Under the pieces are notes generated by a model, which worked only from the letters and a program-made list of their open reading frames with translations, did no database searches and was not told the DNA's origin. From Novosphingobium sp. EMRT-2 (GTDB taxonomy: Bacteria > Pseudomonadota > Alphaproteobacteria > Sphingomonadales > Sphingomonadaceae), in the NCBI RefSeq assembly GCF_005145025.1, contig NZ_CP039695.1:1483501-1547500 (forward strand): a stretch of 64,000 bases of DNA, written 5' to 3'. The position numbers were made by a program, and so were the translations under genes. Each line of letters opens with the position of its first letter. Position 1 is the first letter of the stretch. This document shows, one piece after another, positions 1 through 7,505 of the stretch.

Positions 1-244
1 CCTTCACCCCTATCGCGGGGAAGCCATAGGCTCCCGTCTCGGTGCGATAGAAGCAGGCTTCGTAATCGGCCTCGGGGTCTTTCGCCTCCTTGCCCTTGGA
101 CGCCTTCTTCATCTGCTTGTCGAGCATCTGGCGCTTGGCCTTCTCGCTCCAGGCATGGACAATAAGGGGACTGTCCCCGATGAGCATGAGCGTGATCGTT
201 TCGATTTGAAGCGCCGGGAGGATGATCTGTTGGGAGGCGGCCAT
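1..244 (-). CDS. Conserved phage-type hypothetical protein (C-terminus cut by window edge)
   Basis: The minus-strand frame opens with ATG at 244 and runs off the left edge with no stop, giving about 81 visible residues. The N-terminus has the pattern LIGDSPLIVHAWSEKAK followed by a Lys-rich stretch and FPAIGVK. I associate this pattern with a conserved protein of alphaproteobacterial phages whose function is unknown. Its start overlaps the upstream gene's stop by one base (TAATG), so the two are probably translationally coupled. Similarity is from memory only; no enzymatic motif is visible. Confidence 0.6.
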   Translation of the reverse strand, partial: MAASQQIILPALQIETITLMLIGDSPLIVHAWSEKAKRQMLDKQMKKASKGKEAKDPEADYEACFYRTETGAYGFPAIGVK

Positions 245-612
245 TATGCGTTCCCTCCTGCAAGCCTGGCAATGTCGGCAAGAATGATATCGAAATCGCT
301 TGCCTCAAGGATCATGTCCTCGCTGAAAGTCCGACACCAGCGCAGCTTCCATTCGACCGCGCGTAGATCTGGAGCCGGCATATCGAGCAGAACGCCTTCA
401 GCTTTCACTAGCGCGTCACCCGACCCATTAAGGTAATTCTGCGCATCAGCCTCCGCTTTAGCCTTGATGCAATCCCGCATCGCAGCATCCCATTGCGCTC
501 GAAGGCCGGGGCCATAGATGTTGACGGCGGCGGCCACCGGAGCGGCGGCAGCAAGTGCGATACCAGCGGATAGGAATCCGCGGCGATCTGATGTAGTGGC
601 AATCGAAGCCAT
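244..612 (-). CDS. Small exported hypothetical protein with twin-arginine-like leader
   Basis: Encodes 122 residues. The N-terminus reads SDRRGFLSAGIALAAAAPVAAA, a twin-arginine pair followed by a hydrophobic Ala-rich stretch, which suggests a Tat or Sec leader or a membrane anchor. The rest is helical and charged with no recognised catalytic motif. AAGGAT lies just upstream of the ATG. The stop overlaps the start of the next phage-type gene, so it belongs to the accessory cluster. Function unknown. Confidence 0.55.
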   Translation of the reverse strand: MASIATTSDRRGFLSAGIALAAAAPVAAAVNIYGPGLRAQWDAAMRDCIKAKAEADAQNYLNGSGDALVKAEGVLLDMPAPDLRAVEWKLRWCRTFSEDMILEASDFDIILADIARLAGGNA

Positions 613-681
613 GACCTGATCCTTCGGTGATCGGTTGCGGTTAGGGCGGCTTGAGAGGGCTCAATCTCTCTTGCCGCCCGC

Positions 682-701
682 CTTTTATGCGCGTATAAAA
701 G
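682..701. promoter_or_regulatory. Palindrome in divergent promoter region
   Basis: CTTTTATGCGCGTATAAAAG is a near-perfect inverted repeat between the divergent genes at 612 (minus) and 706 (plus). Its position immediately before the RHH protein's ATG fits an autoregulatory operator. Function is inferred from position and symmetry. Confidence 0.45.
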
Positions 702-705
702 GCGC

Positions 706-882
706 ATGTCAACAATTAATCCGCGCAAAAAACCACGAGGCCGCCCGCCTGTCGAAAGCGAGGAGATCCGCGCTCGCGTGCAACAACCATTGCTAGGTAG
801 GTTGGACGAATACGCGGAGAAGAATAATTTGCCGCGCTCTGAAGCCATCCGCCGCCTGGTCGAAAAGGGGCTGGGCAGCTAA
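706..882 (+). CDS. Short ribbon-helix-helix-like DNA-binding protein
   Basis: A 58-residue ORF with a basic N-terminus (NPRKKPRGRPP, AT-hook-like) followed by LLGRLDEYAEKNNLPRSEAIRRLVEKGL, the strand-helix-helix pattern of CopG/Arc proteins. Such proteins act as dimeric repressors, in plasmid copy control or as antitoxins. It diverges from the leader-containing gene at 612, and the AT-rich stretch with TTTTATGCGCGTATAAAAG (about 682-701) between them could be its operator. No toxin is directly adjacent. The assignment is by pattern only. Confidence 0.6.
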   Translation: MSTINPRKKPRGRPPVESEEIRARVQQPLLGRLDEYAEKNNLPRSEAIRRLVEKGLGS

Positions 883-897
883 GACTTGCGACGCTTC

Positions 898-1254
898 CTA
901 AACCAAGTCCTCAACACCAACCTGCAGCGCCGCCGCCAGCTTGCACACAGTCTCTACCGAACCTTTCTTCCGGCCGGCTTCGATGTCAGCAATCTGAACG
1001 CGGTTCACGCCCGACGCGCTGGACAGGGTGGCTTGTGTCATGCCGCGAAACTCACGCCAGACGCGCAAGGGGTTTTCCCCGCTAACAAGCCGCTTCGCAA
1101 CATCGGCTGGCACCAGCTCATCGCGGCCGGCGGCGATGTCGGTCATGGCGCGATCATAGGTGCGCAGATCGGCGAGTTCATCGACCGCAGCCTTGAGGTT
1201 CCGGTACTCGTCCAGCGGGATCGTAATCATCTCGCCCATGTTCATCTCCATCAT
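898..1254 (-). CDS. XRE-family antitoxin of a HigBA/RelBE-type module
   Basis: 118 residues. The N-terminal part (MITIPLDEYRNLKAAVDEL) resembles RelB/Phd-type antitoxins. The C-terminal half is an XRE helix-turn-helix (FRGMTQATLSSASGVNRVQIADIEAGRKKGSVETVCKLAAAL, about residues 69-112). It should neutralise the toxin encoded just upstream and bind the operon promoter. Its ATG overlaps the toxin stop (ATGA), so the two are translationally coupled in the toxin-first order typical of HigBA. The exact start is uncertain because several Met codons cluster at the N-terminus. Confidence 0.8.
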   Translation of the reverse strand: MMEMNMGEMITIPLDEYRNLKAAVDELADLRTYDRAMTDIAAGRDELVPADVAKRLVSGENPLRVWREFRGMTQATLSSASGVNRVQIADIEAGRKKGSVETVCKLAAALQVGVEDLV

Positions 1255-1499
1255 TCGTAGATGCCGCCGCGCGGCCCAATTTCCAGAACGGCCAACACCA
1301 CGCCATCATCCATGATGACGCGCCAGTCGCCGACCCGCAGCCTGATCCCTTCGCGACCCTTGAGCGCCTTGACGTTGTTCGCGAGCGATACCGGATCAGC
1401 CGCATATTGCTCGACCTTGCTGATGATCCGAGCAGCATCATTCGCGGGCATCTTGCGAAGGGTCTTGATCGCGGCGCGGGTATAGCTGATCGGCTTCAT
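1251..1499 (-). CDS. RelE/HigB-family toxin
   Basis: 82 residues, the usual size for RelE/ParE-fold toxins. The sequence has the family pattern: ISYTRAAIKTLRKMP at the N-terminus, IRLRVGDWRVIMDDG in the central strands, and VLEIGPRGGIYE at the C-terminus. The family cleaves ribosome-bound mRNA or poisons gyrase; HigB/RelE-type mRNA cleavage is more likely here given the RVGDWRVI core. It is the first gene of the pair, with tandem inverted repeats directly upstream. Confidence 0.85.
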   Translation of the reverse strand: MKPISYTRAAIKTLRKMPANDAARIISKVEQYAADPVSLANNVKALKGREGIRLRVGDWRVIMDDGVVLAVLEIGPRGGIYE

Positions 1500-1507
1500 G
1501 CGATTTG

Positions 1508-1542
1508 TGTAGCCTAAAGCTACATTGTAGTCAATAGCTACA
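1508..1542. promoter_or_regulatory. Tandem operators of the toxin-antitoxin operon
   Basis: Two inverted repeats lie head to tail just upstream of the toxin ATG at 1499: TGTAGC-CTAAA-GCTACA (1508-1524) and TGTAGT-CAATA-GCTACA (1526-1542). Their centres are 18 bp apart. This fits cooperative autorepression by the XRE antitoxin-toxin complex. The repeats are seen directly; the binding protein is inferred. Confidence 0.7.
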
Positions 1543-1658
1543 TTTACAGATGTGCGTTTCGCCTTGCCACCGCTGCAACGAAAACGTATCAGTTTCATCA
1601 CCTCGGGAACTGCGCCCATAGGCCGGAAGCCCGATCCCCACAGATCAGGATTGACCCC

Positions 1659-1970
1659 GTGAGCGACATCGTGTTCCTTCGCGGCGTGAGCGAGAATCGC
1701 GACTTCGAGGCGCTTGGGCGCTACGTGGATGCCAGCGAGCGTATCGACAGGCTGTTGTCCGCGCGTCACAATCTCGGCTCCGCCATCGCGCAGATCGTCA
1801 GGCCGTTGTCGTTGCCCGCCGACAAGACCTCGATACCGTCCATCGATGTCGACGCGCTTGCCGAGCAGGTGAGCAACCTCACCGTGATCGAAAGCGAGCT
1901 GCGCGCCGCGATCGATGACGCCAACCAATACGCCGAAGCCGCCGGGAAGAAGGCCGTTCGCCGCCTGTAG
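1659..1970 (+). CDS. Phage-associated hypothetical protein upstream of tape measure
   Basis: 103 residues from a GTG start. It is mostly helical with Ala-rich amphipathic segments and no recognised domain. The GTG overlaps the stop of an upstream 36-codon reading frame (1552-1662, GTGA overlap), which may be the 3' remnant of another phage structural gene. Its place directly before the tape-measure gene is where tail-assembly chaperones or minor tail proteins often lie, but the sequence alone does not show that function. Confidence 0.5.
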   Translation: MSDIVFLRGVSENRDFEALGRYVDASERIDRLLSARHNLGSAIAQIVRPLSLPADKTSIPSIDVDALAEQVSNLTVIESELRAAIDDANQYAEAAGKKAVRRL

Positions 1971-2002
1971 GCGACACCGCAACATCACCGACAAGCATCG
2001 AT

Positions 2003-2029
2003 AGCCGTCCCTGACCGGGGCGGCTTTTT
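2003..2029 (+). terminator. Intrinsic terminator before the tape-measure gene
   Basis: Stem AGCCGTCCC / GGGGCGGCT (one G-T pair) with loop TGACC, followed by five T. It sits between the 1,659 gene and the tape-measure gene. Confidence 0.75.
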
Positions 2030-2043
2030 CATTTGGAGCGACC

Positions 2044-2930
2044 ATGACCGACAAGGTCGAAGTCAAGATCGTTGGCGACGAGTCCAGCGCGCAGGCCGCG
2101 CTGCGCCGTTCGGCCGCTGCGGTCACGGAAGCCTCCAACGTGATGCGGGACCGCCTGGGCGCGATCCGCGATCGCTCACGCGAGGCGTTCGCTGGCATGG
2201 CGCAGGACGCGCAGAAGGCTGAGGGTGATGTCCAGCAGGCCACCACCAGCATTGGCTCCGCGTTCGATCGGCTGAAGGCCCGCTTCGATAGTTTCACCAC
2301 GGGCTTCAAGCAGGGGTGGCGCGAGGCCGACGCTGAGATCAAGGCGGCCCGCCAGAGCGCGGAGAATGCTTCCGCTTCGGGCGGCAAGCTCGAGCGCGGG
2401 TTCGGGGGCGCCCTCGAAGTCGCCAAGGGCTTCGTGATTGCCAAGATCGCCGAGCATATTGCCGAGATCGGCTCCAAGACCATCGAAACGGCGACCGAGT
2501 TCGAGCGACTTCGCTCTGTCCTGACGACGCTGCAGGGATCGGAGGCCGGTGGCGCGGCGCAGTTCGCCCAGCTCAAGAAGTTCTCGACCGACACGCCTTA
2601 CGAGCTTTCCGAGGTCGTCGAATCGTTCGCCAAGCTGAAGTCGCAGGGCCTTGACCCGTCGAATGCCGCCCTCACCTCCTACGGCAACACCGCCGCGGCG
2701 ATGGGCAAGTCGCTCGACCAGATGATCGAAGCCGTGGCTGATGCCGCGATGGGCGAATACGAGCGCCTCAAGGAATTCGGCATCAAGGCGGTCGATGCCG
2801 GCGACAAGGTCATCTTCAATTTCAATGGACAGGCGACCGAGGTCAAAAAGAACAGCGCCGACATCCAGGCTTACCTCCAGAAGATCGGCAACACCGACTT
2901 TGCGGGCGCGATGGACCGCCAGATGGATAC
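2044..2930 (+). pseudogene. Phage tail tape-measure protein, truncated
   Basis: About 295 residues match the N-terminal part of tail tape-measure proteins, which set tail length in siphophages. The start is coiled-coil-like and Ala/Gln-rich, followed by the conserved core TEFERLRSVLTTLQGS, STDTPYELSEVVESFAKLKSQGLDPSNAALTSYGNTAAAMGK and IEAVADAAMGEYERLKEFGIKA. Family members are normally many hundreds of residues longer. After GAMDRQM (about 2,927) the frame continues to 3,324, but only as the antisense of a convergent gene, so the 3' part has been deleted. RBS TTGGAG precedes the ATG. Confidence 0.85.
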
Positions 2931-3276
2931 TTGCGGCGTACTCCGACTGTTCAAGCGCACGATCCGCCTCAACGATAGCCTCCTGCATAGCCTTGAGACG
3001 ATCCCTATAACCCTCCGCCATGATGATGCAGGCATCCCGCTGCTTGGTCAGCCGCTCGTTTTCCTTGGCCAGTTGGTCGAGGGCGGTGAGGGCGTTGGCC
3101 AGCAAATCTGGCCAAGGGGACGGCGTGAAGCCACCACGATCATCTGCCCACCGCGACCCGCATGCTTCGCATATCGTCCAGATGGTTCCTCCGCGATGGG
3201 TGTCCTCATGAGTGCAGATGCTGCGTCCGGCATAGTCGAGCGCCCTCCGCACCGCTTCAATGTCGATCTCGCTCAT
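2930..3276 (-). pseudogene. Phage early-region hypothetical protein, C-terminus lost at deletion junction
   Basis: The frame starts at ATG 3276 (MSEIDIEAVRRALDYAGRS). It has a probable zinc-binding set (CTHEDTH plus CEACGSRW) and a coiled-coil segment (LAKENERLTKQRD). Genuine-looking sequence ends about ALEQSEYAAS near 2,930. Beyond that the open frame, which runs on to 2176, is only the antisense of the tape-measure gene. Its ATG overlaps the upstream stop (ATGA). The product is likely a chimera; function unknown. Confidence 0.65.
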
Positions 3277-3923
3277 GACTGTTGTTCCTCGGTTGGGGTG
3301 CCGCTCGATAGGGGCGCATCCTGACGGACCGCGCTCTCGTGAACGGAGCCGGTGCCCGTCTCCGCCCTGCGGGCATCGATCGCTTGCGCGGTGAACCGGA
3401 TGAGTTGCTCTCCGTCGCCACTGAGCATCCAACCATAGGTCTGGCGGTGCAGACTCAACTGGAACAGCCACGGAATGCCGATGCGGCTTGCCCGCTTGCT
3501 AATGAAAACCCAGTGGCGCGGATTCCACGAACGCAGCCGCGAGGCCTTTCCTATGCTGAACCAAACCGACCATTCCCAGCATAGTTGAGCGCGATGGTGG
3601 TAGCTAACTAGCGTCCACGAGCCCCGGACATTCGTCCTTGAAAACCAGCGCAACGGAGACTGCCACCCCTTGATCTGCTTGAGAGCACGAACCGTTGCCA
3701 GACCAAGGACAGTATGGGGCTCGCCACTGGTTGCGCGATACGCTTCAACCAAGTCTAGGAGGTGGCGCGCTGTCGATTGGGTGATGTTGTCAGCAGGGCC
3801 GTACCAGCGAGCAACCGACATTATCTTGTCAGCGTCAGGGATTGAAGCCCGTAGGGTGGAGACGCTTGCGGCTCCATCGTCAGACGAAAGCCCGCCCGGA
3901 CGCCCCTCCATATCCTCGCTCAT
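3273..3923 (-). CDS. Phage early-region hypothetical protein
   Basis: 216 residues, rich in Trp and Arg in the central part (GWQSPLRWFSRTNVRGSW, WEWSVWFSIGKASRLRSW). No recognised domain. It lies in a chain of minus-strand genes joined by 1-8 base overlaps; both its start (ATGA with the 3920 gene) and its stop (ATGA with the 3276 gene) overlap neighbours. The overlaps support real translation even though the function is unknown. Confidence 0.5.
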   Translation of the reverse strand: MSEDMEGRPGGLSSDDGAASVSTLRASIPDADKIMSVARWYGPADNITQSTARHLLDLVEAYRATSGEPHTVLGLATVRALKQIKGWQSPLRWFSRTNVRGSWTLVSYHHRAQLCWEWSVWFSIGKASRLRSWNPRHWVFISKRASRIGIPWLFQLSLHRQTYGWMLSGDGEQLIRFTAQAIDARRAETGTGSVHESAVRQDAPLSSGTPTEEQQS

Positions 3924-4105
3924 ACTTCACCGCCTTCCTTGGATGGCGTAGGCTCCTTGGGCTGATGATCGCCGCACCAGTCTTGCACATATACGATCGG
4001 CCAATAGAAGGATCGCTGCCCCGCCCATGCGGTCGCTTGCGGCGGAACGAGACGGCAGCGGCTATTTTCCATGAACCGGCACGTCGCACAGGTCTGCTTA
4101 TCCAT
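3920..4105 (-). CDS. Small cysteine-rich phage protein
   Basis: 61 residues with CATCRF, SRCRL and WCGDHQP, a probable zinc-binding Cys/His arrangement. It is common for phage early regions to encode such mini zinc-ribbon proteins of unknown role. It overlaps both neighbours in the minus-strand chain (8 bases upstream, ATGA downstream). Confidence 0.55.
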   Translation of the reverse strand: MDKQTCATCRFMENSRCRLVPPQATAWAGQRSFYWPIVYVQDWCGDHQPKEPTPSKEGGEV

Positions 4106-4538
4106 GGGTCACCTCTGCTTTGGTGAGGGCGGCGATAGCCCTGCCTAGGGGGCAGTTGCGCTCATGCTCAGCGGCGCTATTCTCGCGCATGTCAGCGTCG
4201 CAATAATCGCAGAATACGTCTGCAATGCCCGCCGCGATTTCCGCATCGACTATCCCTTTCAACGCCTCCACCAGATCCCGGTGAGCATCGGTCTCCGGGT
4301 TATTGGCAGTTGTTGGCAGGGGGGTGGCCTCACGGTTTGCGCGGATGAGCGCTTTCTTCGCGACCTGCGCATCTGTCTTGCGGCGCTGCAATTCCGGGCC
4401 TACCGCCTTAGGATCGGCATAGTAGTCGTCGCCAATGCGGATGAACCATTCGCTACCGCCACCAAGATGGCTGACAATTACCTTCGTCAGTTCGCGAAGG
4501 TGCTTGGCCAATGCGGCCTCCAACGGTGTCTCTGTCAT
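4098..4538 (-). CDS. Phage early-region hypothetical protein with Cys/His cluster
   Basis: 146 residues starting MTETPLEAALAKHLRELTKV. A C-terminal cluster CDYCDADMRENSAAEHERNC looks like a CCHC-type zinc finger. The N-terminal half has no recognised fold. ATG 4538 was chosen over the upstream in-frame start because it overlaps the preceding gene's stop (ATGA) and matches the spacing of the rest of the chain. Function unknown. Confidence 0.55.
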   Translation of the reverse strand: MTETPLEAALAKHLRELTKVIVSHLGGGSEWFIRIGDDYYADPKAVGPELQRRKTDAQVAKKALIRANREATPLPTTANNPETDAHRDLVEALKGIVDAEIAAGIADVFCDYCDADMRENSAAEHERNCPLGRAIAALTKAEVTHG

Positions 4539-4747
4539 GAGGGGTTCCCTTCGGTGGAAGGCGTGCCAAAAACCTTGGCAAGGCATTGGGGGCACGTTTC
4601 CCAATCGTAATCGCCATGCTCGCAAGGCCCCATCGCGCGGATGAAACTCTCGCGCTGGGCTTCACGCATGGCCTTCTTTTCCTCTGGCGTGGCATTGCGC
4701 TCCCATTCGCGGGCACGCTCCAGCAGCCTCTCAAGCTCGGGGTCCAT
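4535..4747 (-). CDS. Small charged phage protein with zinc-ribbon-like end
   Basis: 70 residues. A highly charged helical N-terminus (DPELERLLERAREWERN) is followed by CEHGDYDWETCPQCLAK, a likely Cys/His metal site. Its ATG overlaps the upstream stop by one base (TGATG) and its stop overlaps the next ATG (ATGA). No function can be assigned. Confidence 0.5.
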   Translation of the reverse strand: MDPELERLLERAREWERNATPEEKKAMREAQRESFIRAMGPCEHGDYDWETCPQCLAKVFGTPSTEGNPS

Positions 4748-4956
4748 CAGGGGTTCTCCACCTTGTAGGCGATGATGTCGTTGTCGTGGTTGTGGGATTG
4801 CCAGCGCCACCAGTCTTCACCAGGGCCAGACCAAAACTTGGCTCGTTCCCGTTCAACGACCTGGCCATCGCGGAACACCACGGTCACCATCGTATCTGGC
4901 GCCACAGGGCACGGCCCACCGGAGTGCGCAACGAAGCCTTCGGGGAGAGAGGTCAT
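4747..4956 (-). CDS. Small phage-type hypothetical protein
   Basis: 69 residues beginning MTSLPEGFVAHSGGPCPVAPDTMVTVVFRDG, with a Trp-rich end (PGEDWWRWQ). The GGPCPV...V..RDG pattern recurs in small phage proteins that I cannot name. Overlaps on both sides (ATGA upstream, TGATG downstream) place it in the same operon. Confidence 0.55.
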   Translation of the reverse strand: MTSLPEGFVAHSGGPCPVAPDTMVTVVFRDGQVVERERAKFWSGPGEDWWRWQSHNHDNDIIAYKVENP

Positions 4957-5534
4957 GGGAGGAAATCTCCGATGCAAAAGGCGTGCTGGTCCGGCTCATC
5001 AAGCGCGACCAACCTCACCGCCTCCGATCGCCGGTCATATGGTCCATCGCAAATAGCGCCCTTGAGCACCCACCACTTGCCAGCCCAAATTCCGCGACCA
5101 GGAACAATCCGAGAAGGATCGTCGCCATAGGCCGCAGCAAGGCTGCCGGCGCGCGCGATTGCATCTTGGTTGCGGCGCTCAACGGCTGCCATCGCCGCCT
5201 CATACCTTTCGGCCCACTCACCCTTGCCCCCGCCCACATCGGGGTTCGGAGTCGGTTCGACTCCCGATTGCGGAATCCCGCTCGAATGGTTGGACATCGC
5301 AACTGCGGGACTCGGCGGGATTGCGTCGGTCAATGAAGATGGTTGGTCACCGCTAAGTGATTGTTTTTCATCACTGCCCGCATTCCGTCCCCGGGCACCA
5401 TTGGAAACCCCGAATTTCCCCGCATGACCCTTTACAAGCCCGGGAAATCCTAGGAATATCCTCACATATTGACCCGCATTAACCCGCGAAGGACTTGGCG
5501 CAGCCGGGGGCTTTGGGGGATCAGATGGGGGCAT
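4953..5534 (-). CDS. First gene of the overlapping phage early operon (hypothetical)
   Basis: 193 residues from ATG 5534, or about 114 from an internal ATG at 5297. The last 100 residues look like folded protein (EWAERYEAAMAAVERRNQDA and GRGIWAGKWWVLKGAI). The first 80 are Pro/Ser-rich and may be untranslated leader. It diverges from the integrase at 5565 with only 30 bases between the starts if the long form is used, so the shorter start leaves more room for the integrase promoter. Function unknown. Confidence 0.5.
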   Translation of the reverse strand: MPPSDPPKPPAAPSPSRVNAGQYVRIFLGFPGLVKGHAGKFGVSNGARGRNAGSDEKQSLSGDQPSSLTDAIPPSPAVAMSNHSSGIPQSGVEPTPNPDVGGGKGEWAERYEAAMAAVERRNQDAIARAGSLAAAYGDDPSRIVPGRGIWAGKWWVLKGAICDGPYDRRSEAVRLVALDEPDQHAFCIGDFLP

Positions 5535-5564
5535 TCTTCGGAAATCCGATAATGTGAGGCCCCC

Positions 5565-6818
5565 ATGCCCCTGACCGATACGGCAGTCCGGAACGCAAAG
5601 CCCCGAGAGAAGGCATTCAAGCTTGGTGACAGTGGCGGCCTATATCTTCAGGTGACGCCAACAGGCGCGAAACTGTGGCGCCTCAAGTACCGCGTGCACG
5701 GCAAAGAGAAGAAGCTGGCGATCGGCGTTTACCCCGAGATCAGCCTCGCCGATGCTCGGGCAAAGCGCGATGCCGCCAAGGCAGAATTGGCCTCGGGCAA
5801 AGACCCTTCACGCGAGAAGCAACGGCGGGCGATCATCGCCAAGGCTGACGCCGGCAACACGTTCGCCCTGATCGCATCCGAGTTCATCGCGCATAAGAGG
5901 CGTGATGGAAATCGGGCCTGGGCACCCAAGACTGCCGACAAGAATGAGTGGTTGATCGGACTGCTTACCCCCAGCCTTGGCTCGATCCCGATCGCGGACA
6001 TTGAGCCGGCCGAGGTGCTTCATGCGGTTCGCAAGATCGAAGCTCGGGGCGCCATCGAGTCAGCCCGTCGGGCTCTTCAACTTGCAGGTGGAGTGTTCCG
6101 GTACGCGGTAGCGACCACCCGCCTTCGATCCGATCCAACCCGCGATCTGAAAGGCGCCCTGCTCTCACCCGACGTCAAGCACAGGGCCGCAATCCTCGAC
6201 CCCAAGAAGCTGGGTGAATTGCTTCGGGCGATCGACGGCTACAATGGCCACTACACCACGAAATTCGCTCTGGAACTCGCGCCGCATGTGTTCGTGCGTC
6301 CGGGCGAACTCCGGCACGCCGAATGGCCAGAAATCGACTTCGACAAGTCGGTGTGGGCTATCCCGGCTGCCAGGATGAAGATGCGCAAACCGCATCATGT
6401 GCCCCTGTCCCGGCAAGCGCTCGAGATCTTCCGCCGCCTTTATGCTGTGCGCGTGAGCGAAGGTTACATCTTTCCCAGTATTCGAACGCACAAGCGGCCG
6501 ATGAGCGAAAACACCCTCAACGCGGCATTGCGCCGGCTGGGGTTCGGTAGCGATGAAGTTTCGGCGCACGGCTTCCGCGCAACGGCGTCAACGCTGCTGA
6601 ACGAAGCACAAGACGCGAAAACCGGACAACCCCTTTGGAGCGCCAATGCGATCGAAAGGGCATTGGCCCATGGCGACGAGGACAAGGTCCGCGCCGCCTA
6701 TCACCGCGGCCAGCATTGGCCGGAGCGCGTGAAGATGGCCCAGTGGTGGAGCGATTATCTCGATACGCTCCGTACTGGGGCCGAGATCGTGCCGTTTCCC
6801 GAGAGGGAGGCCGGATAG
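5565..6818 (+). CDS. Tyrosine site-specific integrase (P4-type)
   Basis: 417 residues, full length for P4/CP4-57-type integrases. An N-terminal arm-binding (DUF4102-like) domain (about 1-85: LTDTAVRNAKPREKAFKLGDSGGLYLQV) is followed by a SAM-like core-binding domain (about 100-190) and a catalytic domain with Arg245 (FVRPGELR), His335-x-x-Arg338 (HGFR), His369 (LAHG) and nucleophile Tyr379 (AAYHRG). All catalytic residues are present, so it is probably active. It would catalyse insertion or excision of the element, usually at a tRNA gene, but no tRNA lies in the window. Confidence 0.95.
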   Translation: MPLTDTAVRNAKPREKAFKLGDSGGLYLQVTPTGAKLWRLKYRVHGKEKKLAIGVYPEISLADARAKRDAAKAELASGKDPSREKQRRAIIAKADAGNTFALIASEFIAHKRRDGNRAWAPKTADKNEWLIGLLTPSLGSIPIADIEPAEVLHAVRKIEARGAIESARRALQLAGGVFRYAVATTRLRSDPTRDLKGALLSPDVKHRAAILDPKKLGELLRAIDGYNGHYTTKFALELAPHVFVRPGELRHAEWPEIDFDKSVWAIPAARMKMRKPHHVPLSRQALEIFRRLYAVRVSEGYIFPSIRTHKRPMSENTLNAALRRLGFGSDEVSAHGFRATASTLLNEAQDAKTGQPLWSANAIERALAHGDEDKVRAAYHRGQHWPERVKMAQWWSDYLDTLRTGAEIVPFPEREAG

Positions 6819-6826
6819 AGTTTCAC

Positions 6827-6841
6827 CGGGCACGGTGCCCG
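6827..6841. repeat. Short palindrome just after the integrase
   Basis: CGGGCAC-G-GTGCCCG, a perfect 7-bp-arm palindrome 9 bases after the integrase stop. It lacks a T-tract, so it is not a typical terminator. It could be a protein-binding site or part of an attachment region; no second copy was noticed. Confidence 0.35.
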
Positions 6842-6917
6842 ATGAAAGCGGGCCAGCTGGGGAGCCACTACCTCCCCCGCCGGCCCTGACCACCAACCGC
6901 CACAGGAGGGCGATTCG

Positions 6918-7289
6918 ATGACTTGTGCCGACCTAGACACCCTTGCCGTAGCGAGCAAATGGCCCTCGACCGTGCTGGGGGAAGATGATCCGATTTCCCG
7001 GTTTTGCATGATGTTCGTTGCGCACAACGAGGACCCCAGCCTTGAGCCGGAATACCTCGCAGCGCTGTCCGCCATGGACGAATACCAGCCGCAAACGAGC
7101 CGCGACGCGCTGCGGAAGTTTGTCGCGATCTACGATTGCGGCGGGCATCCTACCGACGATCGGGAGAAGGCCTTGATCGCCCAGGCGAAACACGTCCTCC
7201 AAACGAAGCCAACGCGAGCGCGAAACACCAGGCCGTTAGGCGAATGGTCCTCGTGGCGCAGGAAATCTCCGTCAAGGCAGGTCAGATAG
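6918..7289 (+). CDS. Hypothetical protein downstream of integrase
   Basis: 123 residues with a good RBS (CAGGAGGG) before the ATG. The composition is plausible for a soluble protein (MTCADLDTLAVASKWPSTVLGEDDPISRFCMMFVAHNED), but I recognise no domain. The C-terminus is Arg-rich and overlaps the next ORF by 46 bases in another frame. It probably belongs to the element's plus-strand early or replication genes. Confidence 0.45.
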   Translation: MTCADLDTLAVASKWPSTVLGEDDPISRFCMMFVAHNEDPSLEPEYLAALSAMDEYQPQTSRDALRKFVAIYDCGGHPTDDREKALIAQAKHVLQTKPTRARNTRPLGEWSSWRRKSPSRQVR

Positions 7290-7504
7290 CGCAGTTGATC
7301 GAGACCTGCGAAGAGGCGGCCCACAATCTGTACGCGGGGTATGAGAGAAGCAAAGAGGAACAGTCAGCGGCGTTACGCAGGATCGACTTGTTCCACGACT
7401 TGGCGCGCAGCGTGGCGGTGCAAATCGAGAAAGCAGGGGAGCAGATCGAGCGAATGGAATCCGATTTAGGCCACCCGAACGCAAATCTGGCCGGAGTCCA
7501 CTGA
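7244..7504 (+). CDS. Small helical hypothetical protein
   Basis: 86 residues, almost entirely helical and probably coiled-coil (SVKAGQIAQLIETCEEAAHNLYAGYERSKEEQSAALRRIDLFHDLARSVAVQIEKAGEQIERME). It overlaps the preceding gene in another frame and ends one base before the next ATG (7506). No function recognised. Confidence 0.45.
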   Translation: MVLVAQEISVKAGQIAQLIETCEEAAHNLYAGYERSKEEQSAALRRIDLFHDLARSVAVQIEKAGEQIERMESDLGHPNANLAGVH

Positions 7505-7505
7505 C

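Noticed and set aside
2176-3471. Minus-strand ORF of 431 codons read as one protein
   Set aside because: Only 3,276 to about 2,930 looks like real protein. The part below 2,930 is the antisense of the tape-measure gene, and the part above 3,276 overlaps another gene.
5240-5280. GGTTCGACTCC resembling a tRNA T-loop near the integrase
   Set aside because: The flanking stems do not pair and no acceptor or anticodon stem could be built. It lies within the protein gene 4,953-5,534.
6827-6841. Palindrome after the integrase as an attachment site
   Set aside because: No second copy was noticed in the window and there is no tRNA end nearby, so an att role is unsupported.
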